A stretch of 64,000 nucleotides of DNA from contig NZ_JOJE01000011.1 in assembly GCF_000720255.1 (NCBI RefSeq), positions 1 through 64,000 of the forward strand. Direction: 5' to 3'. Under the pieces are notes generated by a model that was given only the letters and a program-made list of their open reading frames with translations, searched no databases and was not told the origin of the DNA. This DNA comes from Streptomyces griseus subsp. griseus. Its GTDB lineage: Bacteria; Actinomycetota; Actinomycetes; Streptomycetales; Streptomycetaceae. Of the stretch, positions 52,525-60,683 are shown in pieces (the first letter of the stretch is position 1; each line of letters opens with the position of its first letter). Both the position numbers and the translations under genes were made by a program.

Positions 52525-53691
52525 TCACCGGTCCGAGGTCAGCACCAGGCCCGAGGTCGGCACCCCCGTCCCCGCCGTCACCAGGGCGCTCGCCGCGTCC
52601 GGCACCTGGTTCACGGCCGTGCCGCGCAGCTGCCGTACGGCCTCCGCGATGCCGTTCATGCCGTGCAGGTACGCCTCCCCGAGCTGGCCCCCGTGGGTGT
52701 TGAGGGGCAGGCGGCGCTCGGCGACGAGGTCGGCGGCCTCGCCGGGCGCGCAGAAGCCGAACTCCTCCAGCTGCATCAGCACGAACGGGGTGAAGTGGTC
52801 GTACAGGATGCCCACGTCGATGTCGGCGGGCGCCAGCCCGGAGGTGCGCCACAACTGGCGGGCGACCACGCCCATCTCGGGCAGGCCGGTGAGGTCGTCG
52901 CGGTAGAAGCTGGTCATCTGCTCCTGCGCCCGGCCCGCGCCCTGGGCGGCCGCCGCGACGACGGCGGGCGGGCGGGGCAGGTCGCGGGCCCGTTCGACGG
53001 AGGTGACGACGAGGGCCTGGCCGCCGTCCGTCTCCTGGCAGCAGTCCAGCAGCCGCAGCGGCTCCACGATCCAACGGGAGTCGGCGTGGTCGTCGAGGGT
53101 GATGGGCCGGCCGTGGAAGTACGCCGCCGGGTTGGTCGCCGCGTACGCCCGGTCGACGACGGCCACGTACCCGAACGCCTCCGGGGTGAGCCCGTACGCG
53201 TGCAGGTACCGCTGGGCCGCCATCGCCACCCAGGAGGCGGGGGTGAGCAGCCCGAACGGCAGGGACCAGCCGAGCGCGGTCCCCTCCGCGGAGGGCTCGC
53301 GGTGCTGCACGCCCGAACCGAAGCGGCGGCCCGAGCGCTCGTTGAAGGCCCGGTAGCAGACCACCACCTCGGCCACGCCCGCCGCGATCGCCAGCGCCGC
53401 CTGCTGGACGGTCGCGCAGGCCGCGCCGCCGCCGTAGTGGATCCGGGAGAAGAAGGACAGCTCGCCGATCCCACAGGCCTGGGCAACGGTGATCTCCGGG
53501 CTGGTGTCCATCGTGAAGGTGACCATGCCGTCCACGTCGGCCGGCGTGAGCCCCGCGTCGTCCAGGGCCGCGCGCACCGCCTCCGCGGCGAGCCGCAGCT
53601 CGCTGCGCCCGGAGTCCTTGGAGAACTCCGTGGCCCCGACACCGACGACCGCGGCCCGGCCACCGAGGGTGTCGCGGGTACGTACGCTCAC
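52525..53691 (-). CDS. Thiolase-like lipid-transfer protein (Ltp2-type)
   Basis: 388 residues, GTG start overlapping the MaoC stop (GTGA). The thiolase fold is present: AAVVGVGATEFSKDSGRSELRLAAEAVRAALDDAGLTPADVDGMVTFTMDT, GGGAACATVQQAALAIAAGVAEVVVCYRAFNERSGRRFG, and the C-terminal HGGQLGEAYLHGMNGIAEAVRQLRG. In Mycobacterium, Ltp2 with ChsH2 is the aldolase that removes the last three carbons of the cholesterol side chain. Same trio here: thiolase, MaoC, and MaoC-DUF35. The natural substrate in this organism is unknown, a steroid or branched acyl-CoA being likely. Confidence 0.88.
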   Translation of the reverse strand: MSVRTRDTLGGRAAVVGVGATEFSKDSGRSELRLAAEAVRAALDDAGLTPADVDGMVTFTMDTSPEITVAQACGIGELSFFSRIHYGGGAACATVQQAALAIAAGVAEVVVCYRAFNERSGRRFGSGVQHREPSAEGTALGWSLPFGLLTPASWVAMAAQRYLHAYGLTPEAFGYVAVVDRAYAATNPAAYFHGRPITLDDHADSRWIVEPLRLLDCCQETDGGQALVVTSVERARDLPRPPAVVAAAAQGAGRAQEQMTSFYRDDLTGLPEMGVVARQLWRTSGLAPADIDVGILYDHFTPFVLMQLEEFGFCAPGEAADLVAERRLPLNTHGGQLGEAYLHGMNGIAEAVRQLRGTAVNQVPDAASALVTAGTGVPTSGLVLTSDR

Positions 53692-54083
53692 TCCGCATCA
53701 GCCTCCCCGATGATGACCGTGACCGTTCCGGTGACGTGCCGGCCGATGCCGTTGTCCCCGGCGACCCGCACCACGGCCGTGTCCCCGTCGACCTCCTCGA
53801 CCGTGCCACGCAGCACCATCGTGTCGCCGGGGTGATTGGGGGCGCCGAGCCGGATGGCGACCTTGCGGAGCACGGCCATGGGGCCGAAGTGGTCGGTGAT
53901 GTAGCGGCCGACCAGGCCGTTGGTGGTCAGGATGTTCATGAAGATGTCGGGGGAGCCCTTCTGCCGGGCGGCCTCGGGGTCGTGGTGCACGTCCTGGTAG
54001 TCCCGGGAGGCCACGGCCCCGGCGACGATCGACGTGCGGGTGACCGGTATCTCCAGCGGTGGCAGCTCGTCCCCGGCCCTCAT
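53688..54083 (-). CDS. MaoC-like hydratase subunit (ChsH1-type)
   Basis: 131 residues, overlapping neighbours on both sides by 4 nt. MaoC hot-dog motif: VTRTSIVAGAVASRDYQDVHHDPEAARQKGSPDIFMNILTTNGLVGRYITDHFG, with the Asp/His catalytic pair in RDYQDVHHDP. In the steroid system ChsH1 pairs with ChsH2 as a hydratase that adds water to the enoyl-CoA before the retro-aldol step. Position between the two partner genes fits that role exactly. Confidence 0.9.
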   Translation of the reverse strand: MRAGDELPPLEIPVTRTSIVAGAVASRDYQDVHHDPEAARQKGSPDIFMNILTTNGLVGRYITDHFGPMAVLRKVAIRLGAPNHPGDTMVLRGTVEEVDGDTAVVRVAGDNGIGRHVTGTVTVIIGEADAE

Positions 54084-55000
54084 CCGGCCACGCCCTCGCA
54101 GGCGGGACGGAAGACCGGCAGCACCAGTTCGTCGTCGTACCGCCGGAACTCCAGCCGCACCGGCATCCCGATCCGCACCTTGTCGTACGGCACACCCACC
54201 ACGTTGCTGACGATGCGCACGCCCTCCGCCAGTTCGATCAGACCGACGGCGTAGGGAGGGTCGAAGGCCGGGAAGGGCGGGTGGTGCATCACCACGTACG
54301 AGTAGACGCTCCCCGCGCCGCTCGCCTCGACGGTGTCCCAGTCCGGCGAGCCGCAGCTGCCGCAGCCGGGCAGCCAGGGGAAGCGCAAGGTGTCACAGGC
54401 TGCGCACCGCTGGATGAGCAGCCGGTTCCGCTCGACGCCGGACCAGAAGCCGGCGTTGTCACGGTTGGTCACGGGACGGGGGCGGCGGTGCTCGCGTGGC
54501 TCCTGTTGTGCGGGGGTGTGCTTCTGGGGCGCGTACTTGAGGATGCGGAAGCGGTGCGTGCCCGCTGTTTCCATGCCGACCCGGACGTCGGTGCGGGTGG
54601 TGATGAAGTAGCCGCTGCCCAGCCTGGTGGTCTTCCGTGCCGATACCGACTCGATCACCGTGTCGAAGGTGACCTCGTCGCCGGGGCGGAGCGGTCGCAG
54701 GTACTCCTGCTCGCAGTCGGTGGCGACCACCGCGGTGTACCCGGCGTCGTCGAGCAGCCCGAGGAGTTCCTCGTACGCCGGTGCGCGCCCCGCGTGCCCG
54801 GAGAGGCCGCCCATGGTCCACACCTGGAGCATGGTGGGCGGGGCGACGGCGGCGGGACCGGTGTAGGCCGGGTTCTCGTCCCCCATCGCCTCGCACCAGT
54901 GCCGGATCATGGCCGCGTCGACGGGGTCCTTGCCGAGGCCCGCGACGGCGGCGGGCCGCCCCTCGTAGGCCTTCAGCCGCACCGCGATCTCGTCGTCCAC
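54080..55000 (-). CDS. MaoC-DUF35 fusion (ChsH2-type hydratase/aldolase partner)
   Basis: 306 residues. N-terminal hot-dog domain (residues 1-150: DPVDAAMIRHWCEAMGDENPAYTGPAAVAPPTMLQVWTM; PLRPGDEVTFDTVIESVSARKTTRLGSGYFITTRTDV) and C-terminal DUF35 with a zinc ribbon CAACDTLRFPWLPGCGSCGS plus an OB-fold (GAGSVYSYVVMHHPPFPAFDPPYAVGLIELAEGVRIVSNVVG). DUF35 domains dock to thiolase-like partners, here the one encoded two genes on. First gene of the three-gene operon, behind an inverted-repeat operator. Confidence 0.92.
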   Translation of the reverse strand: MDDEIAVRLKAYEGRPAAVAGLGKDPVDAAMIRHWCEAMGDENPAYTGPAAVAPPTMLQVWTMGGLSGHAGRAPAYEELLGLLDDAGYTAVVATDCEQEYLRPLRPGDEVTFDTVIESVSARKTTRLGSGYFITTRTDVRVGMETAGTHRFRILKYAPQKHTPAQQEPREHRRPRPVTNRDNAGFWSGVERNRLLIQRCAACDTLRFPWLPGCGSCGSPDWDTVEASGAGSVYSYVVMHHPPFPAFDPPYAVGLIELAEGVRIVSNVVGVPYDKVRIGMPVRLEFRRYDDELVLPVFRPACEGVAG

Positions 55001-55027
55001 GGCCGTTCTCCTTCCCCTCCGAGGATT

Positions 55028-55044
55028 TCTGACTGTCCGTCAGA
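55028..55044 (-). promoter_or_regulatory. Operator before the thiolase/MaoC operon
   Basis: TCTGAC-TGTCC-GTCAGA is a perfect 6-bp inverted repeat, about 30 bp upstream of the operon start. It resembles sites of TetR regulators that respond to acyl-CoA; the regulator is not adjacent. Confidence 0.65.
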
Positions 55045-55094
55045 TAATGTGGACTGTCAAGGTCACGTCGGGGGGAAGCCGGCCGGGGCGTCAG

Positions 55095-55138
55095 CCGGGA
55101 TGGTCGGCCGGGATGCCGGCCGGGATGGTCGGCCGGGG
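55095..55138. repeat. Short direct repeats between operon and primase gene
   Basis: CCGGGATGGTCGG, CCGGGATGCCGG and CCGGGATGGTCGG in tandem (periods 13, 12, 13). Confidence 0.8.
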
Positions 55139-55183
55139 CCCACCCGCTCCCCCTCGGCGCCTCAGCGCGCCCCCTTCCCATTT

Positions 55184-55199
55184 TCGAACACATGTACGA
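55184..55199 (+). promoter_or_regulatory. LexA (SOS) box
   Basis: TCGAACACATGTACGA matches the actinobacterial SOS box TCGAAC-N4-GTTCGA with one mismatch. It lies just upstream of the preferred start of the primase-polymerase gene, and would overlap the earlier ATG at 55192. Confidence 0.72.
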
Positions 55200-55209
55200 A
55201 CATGAAGGT

Positions 55210-56139
55210 ATGGCCATCACCGACCGGCACCCCCGGCAGGCCACCACCATGGCCCTCGCCCACGCGCTGTCAGCCGCGGAACGCGGCCTGGCCGTCATCC
55301 CCCTCTCCCGGACCAAGCTCCCGGCTCTGCGCTCCCCGCACCGCGACGATCCGACCGCACCTCCCTGCCACGGCGAGTGCGGCCGCCCGGGCCACGGTGT
55401 GTACGACGCCTCGACCGACCCGGCGCGCGTCCGCGCCCTGTTCGCCATGGCCCCCTGGGCCACCGGCTACGGCATCGCCTGCGGCCTGGCCCCGCACCAC
55501 CTCATCGGCGTCGACCTGGACACCAAGACCGGCACGGACTCCACCGCCGCCCTGCGCGAACTCGCCCTGCGCCACCTGTTCACCATCCCCGCCACGGTCG
55601 TCGTCCTCACCCCCAGCGGCGGCCGCCACCTGTGGCTGAGCGGGCCCCCTGACGTCGTCGTACCGAATTCGGCAGGCCGCCTGGCTCCCGGCATCGACAT
55701 CCGCGGCGCCGGCGGCTACCTCGTGGGCCCCGGCTCCCGTACCGACCACGGCGTCTACGCCACCGCCCCCGGCACCGCACACCTGCCCCCCGCGCCCTGT
55801 CCTCCCGCGCTGTTGCGCCTGCTGCTCCCACCGCCCCGCCACCCCGGGGGCCCCGGGACCCGGCACGGTCACGGTAAGGATCTGGGTCACGGGTACGGGC
55901 AGGGTCTGCTCCACTTCGTCCTCGCCGCGCACCAGGGCCAGCGCAACACGCGCCTCTTCTGGGCCGCCTGCCGGGCCTACGAGGACGGCATCGGCCCGGA
56001 ACTCGCCGACGCCCTCGTCGACGCCGCGATCCACACCGGCCTCACCGCCCGCGAGGCCCGCTCCACGATCGCGTCGGCGAAACGCATGACCCGCCACCGC
56101 TCGGAAGAACCAGGAGCTCCGGACGGAGCGCGCCCCTAA
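55210..56139 (+). CDS. Bifunctional DNA primase/polymerase (AEP prim-pol)
   Basis: 309 residues from the ATG at 55210. The archaeo-eukaryotic primase fold shows ERGLAVIPLSRTKLPALRSP, the metal motif IGVDLDTKTG (D-x-D), PSGGRHLWLSG (the His motif) and RGAGGYLVGPGSRTD. A C-terminal helical region (QGQRNTRLFWAACRAYEDGI ... REARSTIASAKRMTRH) is typical of prim-pol domains linked to mobile replicons and of stand-alone chromosomal copies. No helicase domain is fused. With an SOS box in front, it could prime or bypass at damaged DNA; this is inference. Confidence 0.9.
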   Translation: MAITDRHPRQATTMALAHALSAAERGLAVIPLSRTKLPALRSPHRDDPTAPPCHGECGRPGHGVYDASTDPARVRALFAMAPWATGYGIACGLAPHHLIGVDLDTKTGTDSTAALRELALRHLFTIPATVVVLTPSGGRHLWLSGPPDVVVPNSAGRLAPGIDIRGAGGYLVGPGSRTDHGVYATAPGTAHLPPAPCPPALLRLLLPPPRHPGGPGTRHGHGKDLGHGYGQGLLHFVLAAHQGQRNTRLFWAACRAYEDGIGPELADALVDAAIHTGLTAREARSTIASAKRMTRHRSEEPGAPDGARP

Positions 56140-56150
56140 GCTGTGCGCCC

Positions 56151-56585
56151 ATGCCCCTGACCCGCGTCACGCTGACCTCCGGCCGCACGATCGACCTCGA
56201 TGAACTTCGACTGTCCTCAACGTACGGCGGGATGCTGGAGGGCTACCCGTTCCGCTTCCTCAACGACAGGCTGATCAAGGGTTTGCTGACCTTGGCGGAG
56301 AACACCTACCGCAACTCCCCGGTGCACCTCGTCACGCCCCCGCGCGATCAGCCCGAGGACGCGTACACCGGCGCCTTCGGCCCGATGGAGAGCCTGCCCC
56401 CGGTGGCGTGCGTCGGTTCGTTCCGCTCGGCGGCGATCGCCCCGGAACACGATCCGGTCCTCTACCGCTCGTGGCTCACGGTGGTGTGGTTCCAGACGTC
56501 ACCGACGGCGCCCTCGGGCGAGGACGCCGAGGCGGGACTGCGGGGGGTGGCGTGGGAGGAACTGGCGCGGGACCAGGAGCTGTAG
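56151..56585 (+). CDS. Conserved hypothetical protein
   Basis: 144 residues, beginning 11 nt after the prim-pol stop. No family recognised. The sequence has a compact globular look: MPLTRVTLTSGRTIDLDELRLSSTYGGMLEGYPFRFLNDRLIKGLLTLAENTYRNSPVHLVTPPRDQPED, then RSWLTVVWFQTSPTAPSGEDAEAGLRGVAWEELARDQEL. Codon bias is strongly coding. Position right after prim-pol suggests a shared transcript; role unknown. Confidence 0.8.
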   Translation: MPLTRVTLTSGRTIDLDELRLSSTYGGMLEGYPFRFLNDRLIKGLLTLAENTYRNSPVHLVTPPRDQPEDAYTGAFGPMESLPPVACVGSFRSAAIAPEHDPVLYRSWLTVVWFQTSPTAPSGEDAEAGLRGVAWEELARDQEL

Positions 56586-56707
56586 GTCCCGGCCGACGGG
56601 ACGGTTCTACTGGCGACCGCCCCTACCGCCGACGGGCCAGGCCTTCGACGCCGACCGTGGCGGCCTTGGCGACGAGGGCGACGAGGGCGTCGCGGCGTTC
56701 GGCGTCC

Positions 56708-56809
56708 TTAGGCCGGCAACGCGGCGAGCGCGAGCAGACCGGCCGCCCGGGCGGCGCCCCGGCGCATGCGACGGGAGTACGTCATGGAACGGGCCTGTAA
56801 GTACGTCAT
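56708..56809 (-). CDS. 33-residue signal-like peptide with TTA codon
   Basis: ATG at 56809 with GGAGGT upstream. MTYLQARSMTYSRRMRRGAARAAGLLALAALPA resembles a signal peptide that stops at its cleavage site. The fourth codon is TTA, rare in Streptomyces and read by bldA tRNA. The sequence after its stop continues in helix-like protein code on the same strand (DAERRDALVALVAKAATVGVEGLARRR), so this may be the head of a broken longer gene. Confidence 0.4.
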   Translation of the reverse strand: MTYLQARSMTYSRRMRRGAARAAGLLALAALPA

Positions 56810-56915
56810 GGATGCACCTCCGAAACCCTCGATATCACTCATACGTCGACGATGGCTCAGGCGGCTCGGCGAAAAACGCCTGGAGAACTCCCCTCTCCTC
56901 GGCGAGAGTCGGTCG

Positions 56916-57464
56916 ATGACCGTTCCCCCATGCGATCTGTTACGCGGCCAGTTCGACCTGACCTGGGCCCTGTTCGAGTACCACCTGGACCGGCTCACGC
57001 CCGAGGACTTCCTCTGGGAACCGGCACCGCACTGCTGGACGATGCACCGGTCCGCCGAGGGCGAGGGCGAGGGCGCCTGGGTACCGGACTGGGCCGACAC
57101 CGAGCCCGAGCCGGTCCCCGTACCGACCATCGGCTGGCTGAGCTGGCACATCGGCTGGTGGTGGGGTGTGACCCTCGACCACCTGAGGGGCGACCCACCC
57201 CGGGAACGTACCGAGGTCGCCTGGCCCGGCCCCGGAAAGCCCACGACCGACCTGCTGCGCGACCTGCGCACGGCCTGGCTGACCACCCTCGCCGACCTCA
57301 GCGACACGGACCTTGGCGCCACAGCCTCCTTCCCCTGGCCGAACGACCCCGGCCACACGGTGGCCGACACGCTCGCCTGGGCCAACGCAGAGCTGATGAA
57401 GAACGCTGCGGAGATCGGCCAGTTGCGGCTCCTGCGGGCAGCGGTGGGCACCGAACACCGGTAG
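56916..57464 (+). CDS. DinB-family protein
   Basis: 182 residues from the ATG at 56916 (GAGAG upstream); upstream in-frame sequence is not conserved. DinB four-helix-bundle marks: LLRGQFDLTWALFEYHLDRLTPEDFLWEPAPHCWTMHR, PVPTIGWLSWHIGWWWGVTLDHLRG (metal-binding His near the helix 2 start) and HTVADTLAWANAELMKNAAEIGQLRLLRAA. These bind divalent metals and include thiol-dependent S-transferases. Often mycothiol-related in actinobacteria. Function here is unproven. Confidence 0.87.
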   Translation: MTVPPCDLLRGQFDLTWALFEYHLDRLTPEDFLWEPAPHCWTMHRSAEGEGEGAWVPDWADTEPEPVPVPTIGWLSWHIGWWWGVTLDHLRGDPPRERTEVAWPGPGKPTTDLLRDLRTAWLTTLADLSDTDLGATASFPWPNDPGHTVADTLAWANAELMKNAAEIGQLRLLRAAVGTEHR

Positions 57465-57596
57465 CCGTCGTCGGCGACGACGTGATCAACGCGACACAGG
57501 TCCGCAGGGCCACCAAAGTGCCCGCCCGACCGTCTTCATCGTCGCAACACCAGCACCAGCACCAGCACCACAGCAACGTCACATCAAAGTCACTAC

Positions 57597-57628
57597 GGCC
57601 GGGAGGCACCGTGGGGTGCCTCCCGGCC
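57597..57628 (+). terminator. Strong hairpin terminator after the DinB gene
   Basis: GGCCGGGAGGCACC (57597-57610) pairs perfectly with GGTGCCTCCCGGCC (57615-57628), loop GTGG. A CACCAG triplet repeat (57548-57580) lies before it. Confidence 0.92.
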
Positions 57629-57728
57629 GCGCTCTGTCCGAGAACGGGGGTCCTCAGTTGAACTTACGCGCCTGCTCGCAGGCCCTCACCTGCTGCGGTC
57701 CCGCCTTCGCCACCGCTCAGGAGTCCTG

Positions 57729-58409
57729 ATGGCCATGCGATCCATACTTCCCGACCGCCTGACGGGGCGGCCCGCCGCCGCCTGCCTGGCCCTCGCCGGA
57801 GTCGCCGCCAGTGTCCTGATCGGCAAGGGCGGCCTGGACACGGTGGTCGGCTGCGGAATCGCCAACGACGAGTTGCCCTCCCAGACCGCGGAGGACTGGG
57901 TCGGACACGCGGACCACGTCGTCGTGGCCACGCCGACGGCGGAGGAGGACACCAACAGACGTGACTTCAAGGTGGGCGCGATCAGCTACAGGACCGACCG
58001 CAAGGTGACGTTCCGTACGGACGACGTCCTCTGGTCGGCCAAGAGCCCGCGGCGCGAGCTCGGCAAGGACTTCGACATGGTGGCCGCCGGCTGGCAGGTG
58101 TACCGGGAGAGCGGCAACCGCACCAAGGTGACGACCGCGGACGCCCCCCGCCTGGAGACCGGCCACACCTACCTCCTGGCCCTGCGCTGGACGGGCGGCA
58201 AATGGACCGTCCTCGGCGAGGGCGCCGCCGTACCGTTCGACGACCACACCACCGCGCAGGGGGAATGGTGCGGACGCGTCCTGAGCAAGGAGGACATCGC
58301 GCTCGGCGAACTCTTCTCCCGCTCGGACGACACCAGCCTCGAAAAGGTCCTCTTCGGCCAGGACGAGCAAGCCGTCAAGAGCGCGCTGGCCGACGCGAAC
58401 AAGAAGTGA
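57729..58409 (+). CDS. Exported/membrane-anchored protein, unknown family
   Basis: 226 residues from the ATG at 57729 (GGAG five bases upstream). A hydrophobic signal-anchor (RPAAACLALAGVAASVLIG) at 17-35 is followed by a soluble part with two Cys (GCGIAN and EWCGRVLS) and a beta-rich core (TEWVGHADHVVV-like AEDWVGHADHVVVATPTAEEDTNRRDFKVGAISYRTDRKVTFRTDDVLWSAK; TYLLALRWTGGKWTVLGEGAAVPF). No domain recognised. The pattern of a processed export protein of about 190 residues in Streptomyces is clear. Function unknown. Confidence 0.82.
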   Translation: MAMRSILPDRLTGRPAAACLALAGVAASVLIGKGGLDTVVGCGIANDELPSQTAEDWVGHADHVVVATPTAEEDTNRRDFKVGAISYRTDRKVTFRTDDVLWSAKSPRRELGKDFDMVAAGWQVYRESGNRTKVTTADAPRLETGHTYLLALRWTGGKWTVLGEGAAVPFDDHTTAQGEWCGRVLSKEDIALGELFSRSDDTSLEKVLFGQDEQAVKSALADANKK

Positions 58410-58469
58410 CGGCACCCCGAGGCCCGCCCGGCGAGCGCGGCTGGTGAACCGACCGCAAGCCAGGAAGCA

Positions 58470-58652
58470 GATGGAACAATCGGGTGGCCTGGCTCTTCAG
58501 GCACCCTCGCGGGCACCGACCACCGCGTCGAGTTCCACGGCGACGATCGCCTGGGCGCATCCACACTGCTGGAGCTGCCCGAGCGGCAGCACGACGTGGC
58601 CTGGGGCGTCTGGACCCTACGGTTGGCCGCCCAGGCCGACGACCGTGCGTGA
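58470..58652 (+). pseudogene. C-terminal fragment of an unidentified protein
   Basis: A frame without a start reads SSGTLAGTDHRVEFHGDDRLGASTLLELPERQHDVAWGVWTLRLAAQADDRA then stop. The STLLELPERQHDVAWGVWTLRL piece looks like the end of a larger globular protein. No upstream part is present. A remnant. Confidence 0.5.
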
Positions 58653-58898
58653 GCCTGGCCGTGGCCTCACCCGACGCGGGTGAGGCCACCCGGGCTCAAG
58701 GGCATACCCCACTTCGACGCCGAAGGCCGCCGGGAACGGCCCCTGACCGATCTGAACAGTGGGGTGGCGTGCGCGGAGAGCCGCCTCTGTCGGCCTGTCT
58801 CAGCCGGCGATTCCAGACCCGGCGGGCTCTCTTGCCAGCGGCTCCTCGGCGGCCGACACGACCGGCCAACTGGGGTGCCGCCGGTCTTCTTGGCGCGG

Positions 58899-59045
58899 TT
58901 ACAGGAGGCCGAGGAGACCGAGGCCCAGAAGGCCGCCCTTGCCGCCGCCCAAGCCAGCGGCTGCGGCCATGTTGGCTCCAGTGATGGTGGAGGCGGTGAT
59001 GACGCCGAGGATGACGGCCAGGCGGGTGGTGAGGCGCTTGTTCAC
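58899..59045 (-). CDS. 48-residue secreted Gly/Leu-rich peptide
   Basis: GTG at 59045 with GAAGGG upstream. A Sec signal (TRLAVILGVITASTITGANMAAAA) leaves a tiny mature peptide made of GLGGGKGGLLGLGLLGLL-like sequence. Very hydrophobic, aggregation-prone ends are typical of surface-active peptides. No match to chaplins or SapB is evident. Its position next to other repeat-containing secreted proteins supports a surface role. Confidence 0.6.
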   Translation of the reverse strand: MNKRLTTRLAVILGVITASTITGANMAAAAGLGGGKGGLLGLGLLGLL

Positions 59046-59280
59046 AGCAGAATCCCTTCAAGATCGGCTCGTGCTAGCGGCCTGCTCAACGACAACCGAT
59101 CCGCTCCGTTACGGATGCTTCCGCAGATCAGACCCCTATGCGCGGTGTCCGCAACCGCACGCATGGGGCGCGGGGCCGACGTCATCCCGCAGCGGGGTCA
59201 GAGCCATGAGGGACTCGACCGTGCCTCTCGCTCGCTGCGTGCGACTGCACCGGGCGATGACGGTCCTTGTACATGCTGAC

Positions 59281-59311
59281 GGCCCCTGACCGAGGTGGCT
59301 GGTCAGAGGCC
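59281..59311 (-). terminator. Terminator of tRNA-Ser(TGA)
   Basis: GGCCCCTGACC (59281-59291) pairs with GGTCAGAGGCC (59301-59311), one mismatch, just downstream of the tRNA. Confidence 0.85.
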
Positions 59312-59320
59312 GTCCATATG

Positions 59321-59407
59321 CGGTGGGTGTGGGATTTGAACCCACGGTGACATCGCTGCCACGACGGTTTTCAAGACCGTTCCCTTAGGCCGCTCGGGCA
59401 ACCCACC
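59321..59407 (-). tRNA. tRNA-Ser (anticodon TGA)
   Basis: 87 nt. Acceptor GGTGGGT/ACCCACC, anticodon arm ACGGT-CTTGAAA-ACCGT (TGA), long variable arm, T loop GGTTCAAATCC. Third serine tRNA in the window. Confidence 0.97.
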
Positions 59408-59576
59408 TTCGCTGCCGCCCACCTGGGACGGAGCGGGTACAGCGTACCGGCCCCAGGCGTCTCGCGGGCGCCGTGGTCCACACGAGGTCCACTGACTTTG
59501 TTCGCCCCCGGGTGGGCAGGAGCGTCAAGACACGGCATGCTGCGGCACCCCCGACGAAGCCGGGGGCACCGGCCTC

Positions 59577-59825
59577 TCAACTCTGGTTCAGAAGGTCAAC
59601 GTCAGCGTTGGTCGGAACGTTGGCGTTGTTCAGAACGCTGGGGTTCAGAACGCTCGGGTTGTTCAGAACGCTCGGGTTGTTCAGAACGCTCGGGTTGTTC
59701 AGAACGCTCGGGTTGTCCACCTTGATGGGAATCAAACCGACGATTGTATCGTCGGCGACTGCCGGGGAGCCGAGGGCCGCAACAAGGGCCACTGATGCGA
59801 TCAGCACGCTGGCGATTTGACGCAT
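59577..59825 (-). CDS. Secreted protein with NPSVLN repeats
   Basis: 82 residues from the ATG at 59825 (AAGGAGAC upstream). Sec signal to about residue 24 (ASVLIASVALVAALGSPAVA). The mature 58 residues begin DDTIVGLIPIKVDNPSVLN and then repeat NPSVLN(N) five times, ending NANVPTNADVDLLNQS. The short hexapeptide rhythm with alternating polar and hydrophobic residues predicts a stacked beta structure, as in rodlin-like or amyloid-forming coat proteins, but it is not a rodlin by sequence. Confidence 0.8.
   Translation of the reverse strand: MRQIASVLIASVALVAALGSPAVADDTIVGLIPIKVDNPSVLNNPSVLNNPSVLNNPSVLNPSVLNNANVPTNADVDLLNQS
59628..59714 (-). repeat. 18-bp tandem repeat in the NPSVLN gene
   Basis: Units GTTCAGAACGCTCGGGTT at 59643, 59661, 59679 and 59697 are perfect; a 15-bp variant precedes them (59628-59642). 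Confidence 0.95.
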
Positions 59826-60683
59826 TTCTGTCTCCTTGACGTGAGTGAGCGCCGAATGACTCGGCGAAGGCTGGCAGTCTCATACTTCCCTTCTCAAGGC
59901 GGACTGTCATACTTATCACCCGAATGCTCCGAGCAAATGGTCCGACCTCGAAGACCGAAAGAAGGAAAGGCCCCACGCCTGGTCCACCCGGGACCGCCAC
60001 GAAGTTCGACAAGCTTCGCGGTAACTGGCACGTTTATCCGTCCGCGACTGGACACCTACGTGCATGGACGCCGACAAGGCGTCGAATAAACAGTCCGTGT
60101 AGCCGCTCCCCTCACCGTGACAGAAATGCAGAGAATCGGAGAAGGGACCCCGTTTCCCACGCCCACCCATGGCTCCGTGGAATAAAAACACAGAAAGAGT
60201 CCTGCATCCTTCTGCTTCGCAGAATCAGCCATCACACATCCATGAGGAGTGGCGACGTCCTCCTGCCCCCATGCGCCTGCTCGAACGCCCGTCCTAGTCG
60301 CTCTCGGCTGCTGGACCACAGGCGGCCAATGAAGTCGCCCAACGGGCATGGCGACAGTCAATCGGCAGATTATTTACAGACCACTCCCAGTGCTCCGCCA
60401 ACCTGGCGTTTCCTCCGTCGTAGGGCTTTACGCCCCGCACCGACCCCATAGGGGGCTGAGCTTTCGCCTACGGCGCGCGACGGAATCGATGGTGATCCGC
60501 CGCGCGCCGTTGGTTCCACTGGCTTCTCCTGGCCGCAGCCCAGAGCACTCGCCTTCCGGGAAGGGACGCCCTCGTGACGCAGCTGCGGCTTGACGAATCC
60601 GCAGGGCGAGTGGGAGTCGCACTACCTGCCGTGCTGATCCCTACGCCAGAAGCCAGGCAAGCCCCACAAGGCCGATGGCCAGG
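59826..60683. other. 858 bp without a supported gene
   Basis: Less GC-rich than the rest of the window, with mixed codon positions. It contains a palindrome TTCTGC-TTC-GCAGAA (60210-60224) but no conserved frame. Probably decayed or regulatory sequence between two secreted-protein genes. Confidence 0.5.

Noticed and set aside
57641..57720. A minus-strand fragment ending AGPQQVRACEQARKFN, looking like the end of a gene.
   Set aside because: Only about 19 codons before an in-frame stop. No start or ribosome site; too short to call.
59321..59407. tRNA-Ser(TGA) as a second element insertion site, since the flanks are repeat-rich.
   Set aside because: No second copy of its 3' end was found in the window and there is no integrase.
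59577..59825. A rodlin or chaplin gene.
   Set aside because: No chaplin-domain Cys pair or Gly/Asn/Val core, and no similarity to the rodlin sequence beyond a signal peptide and short repeats.
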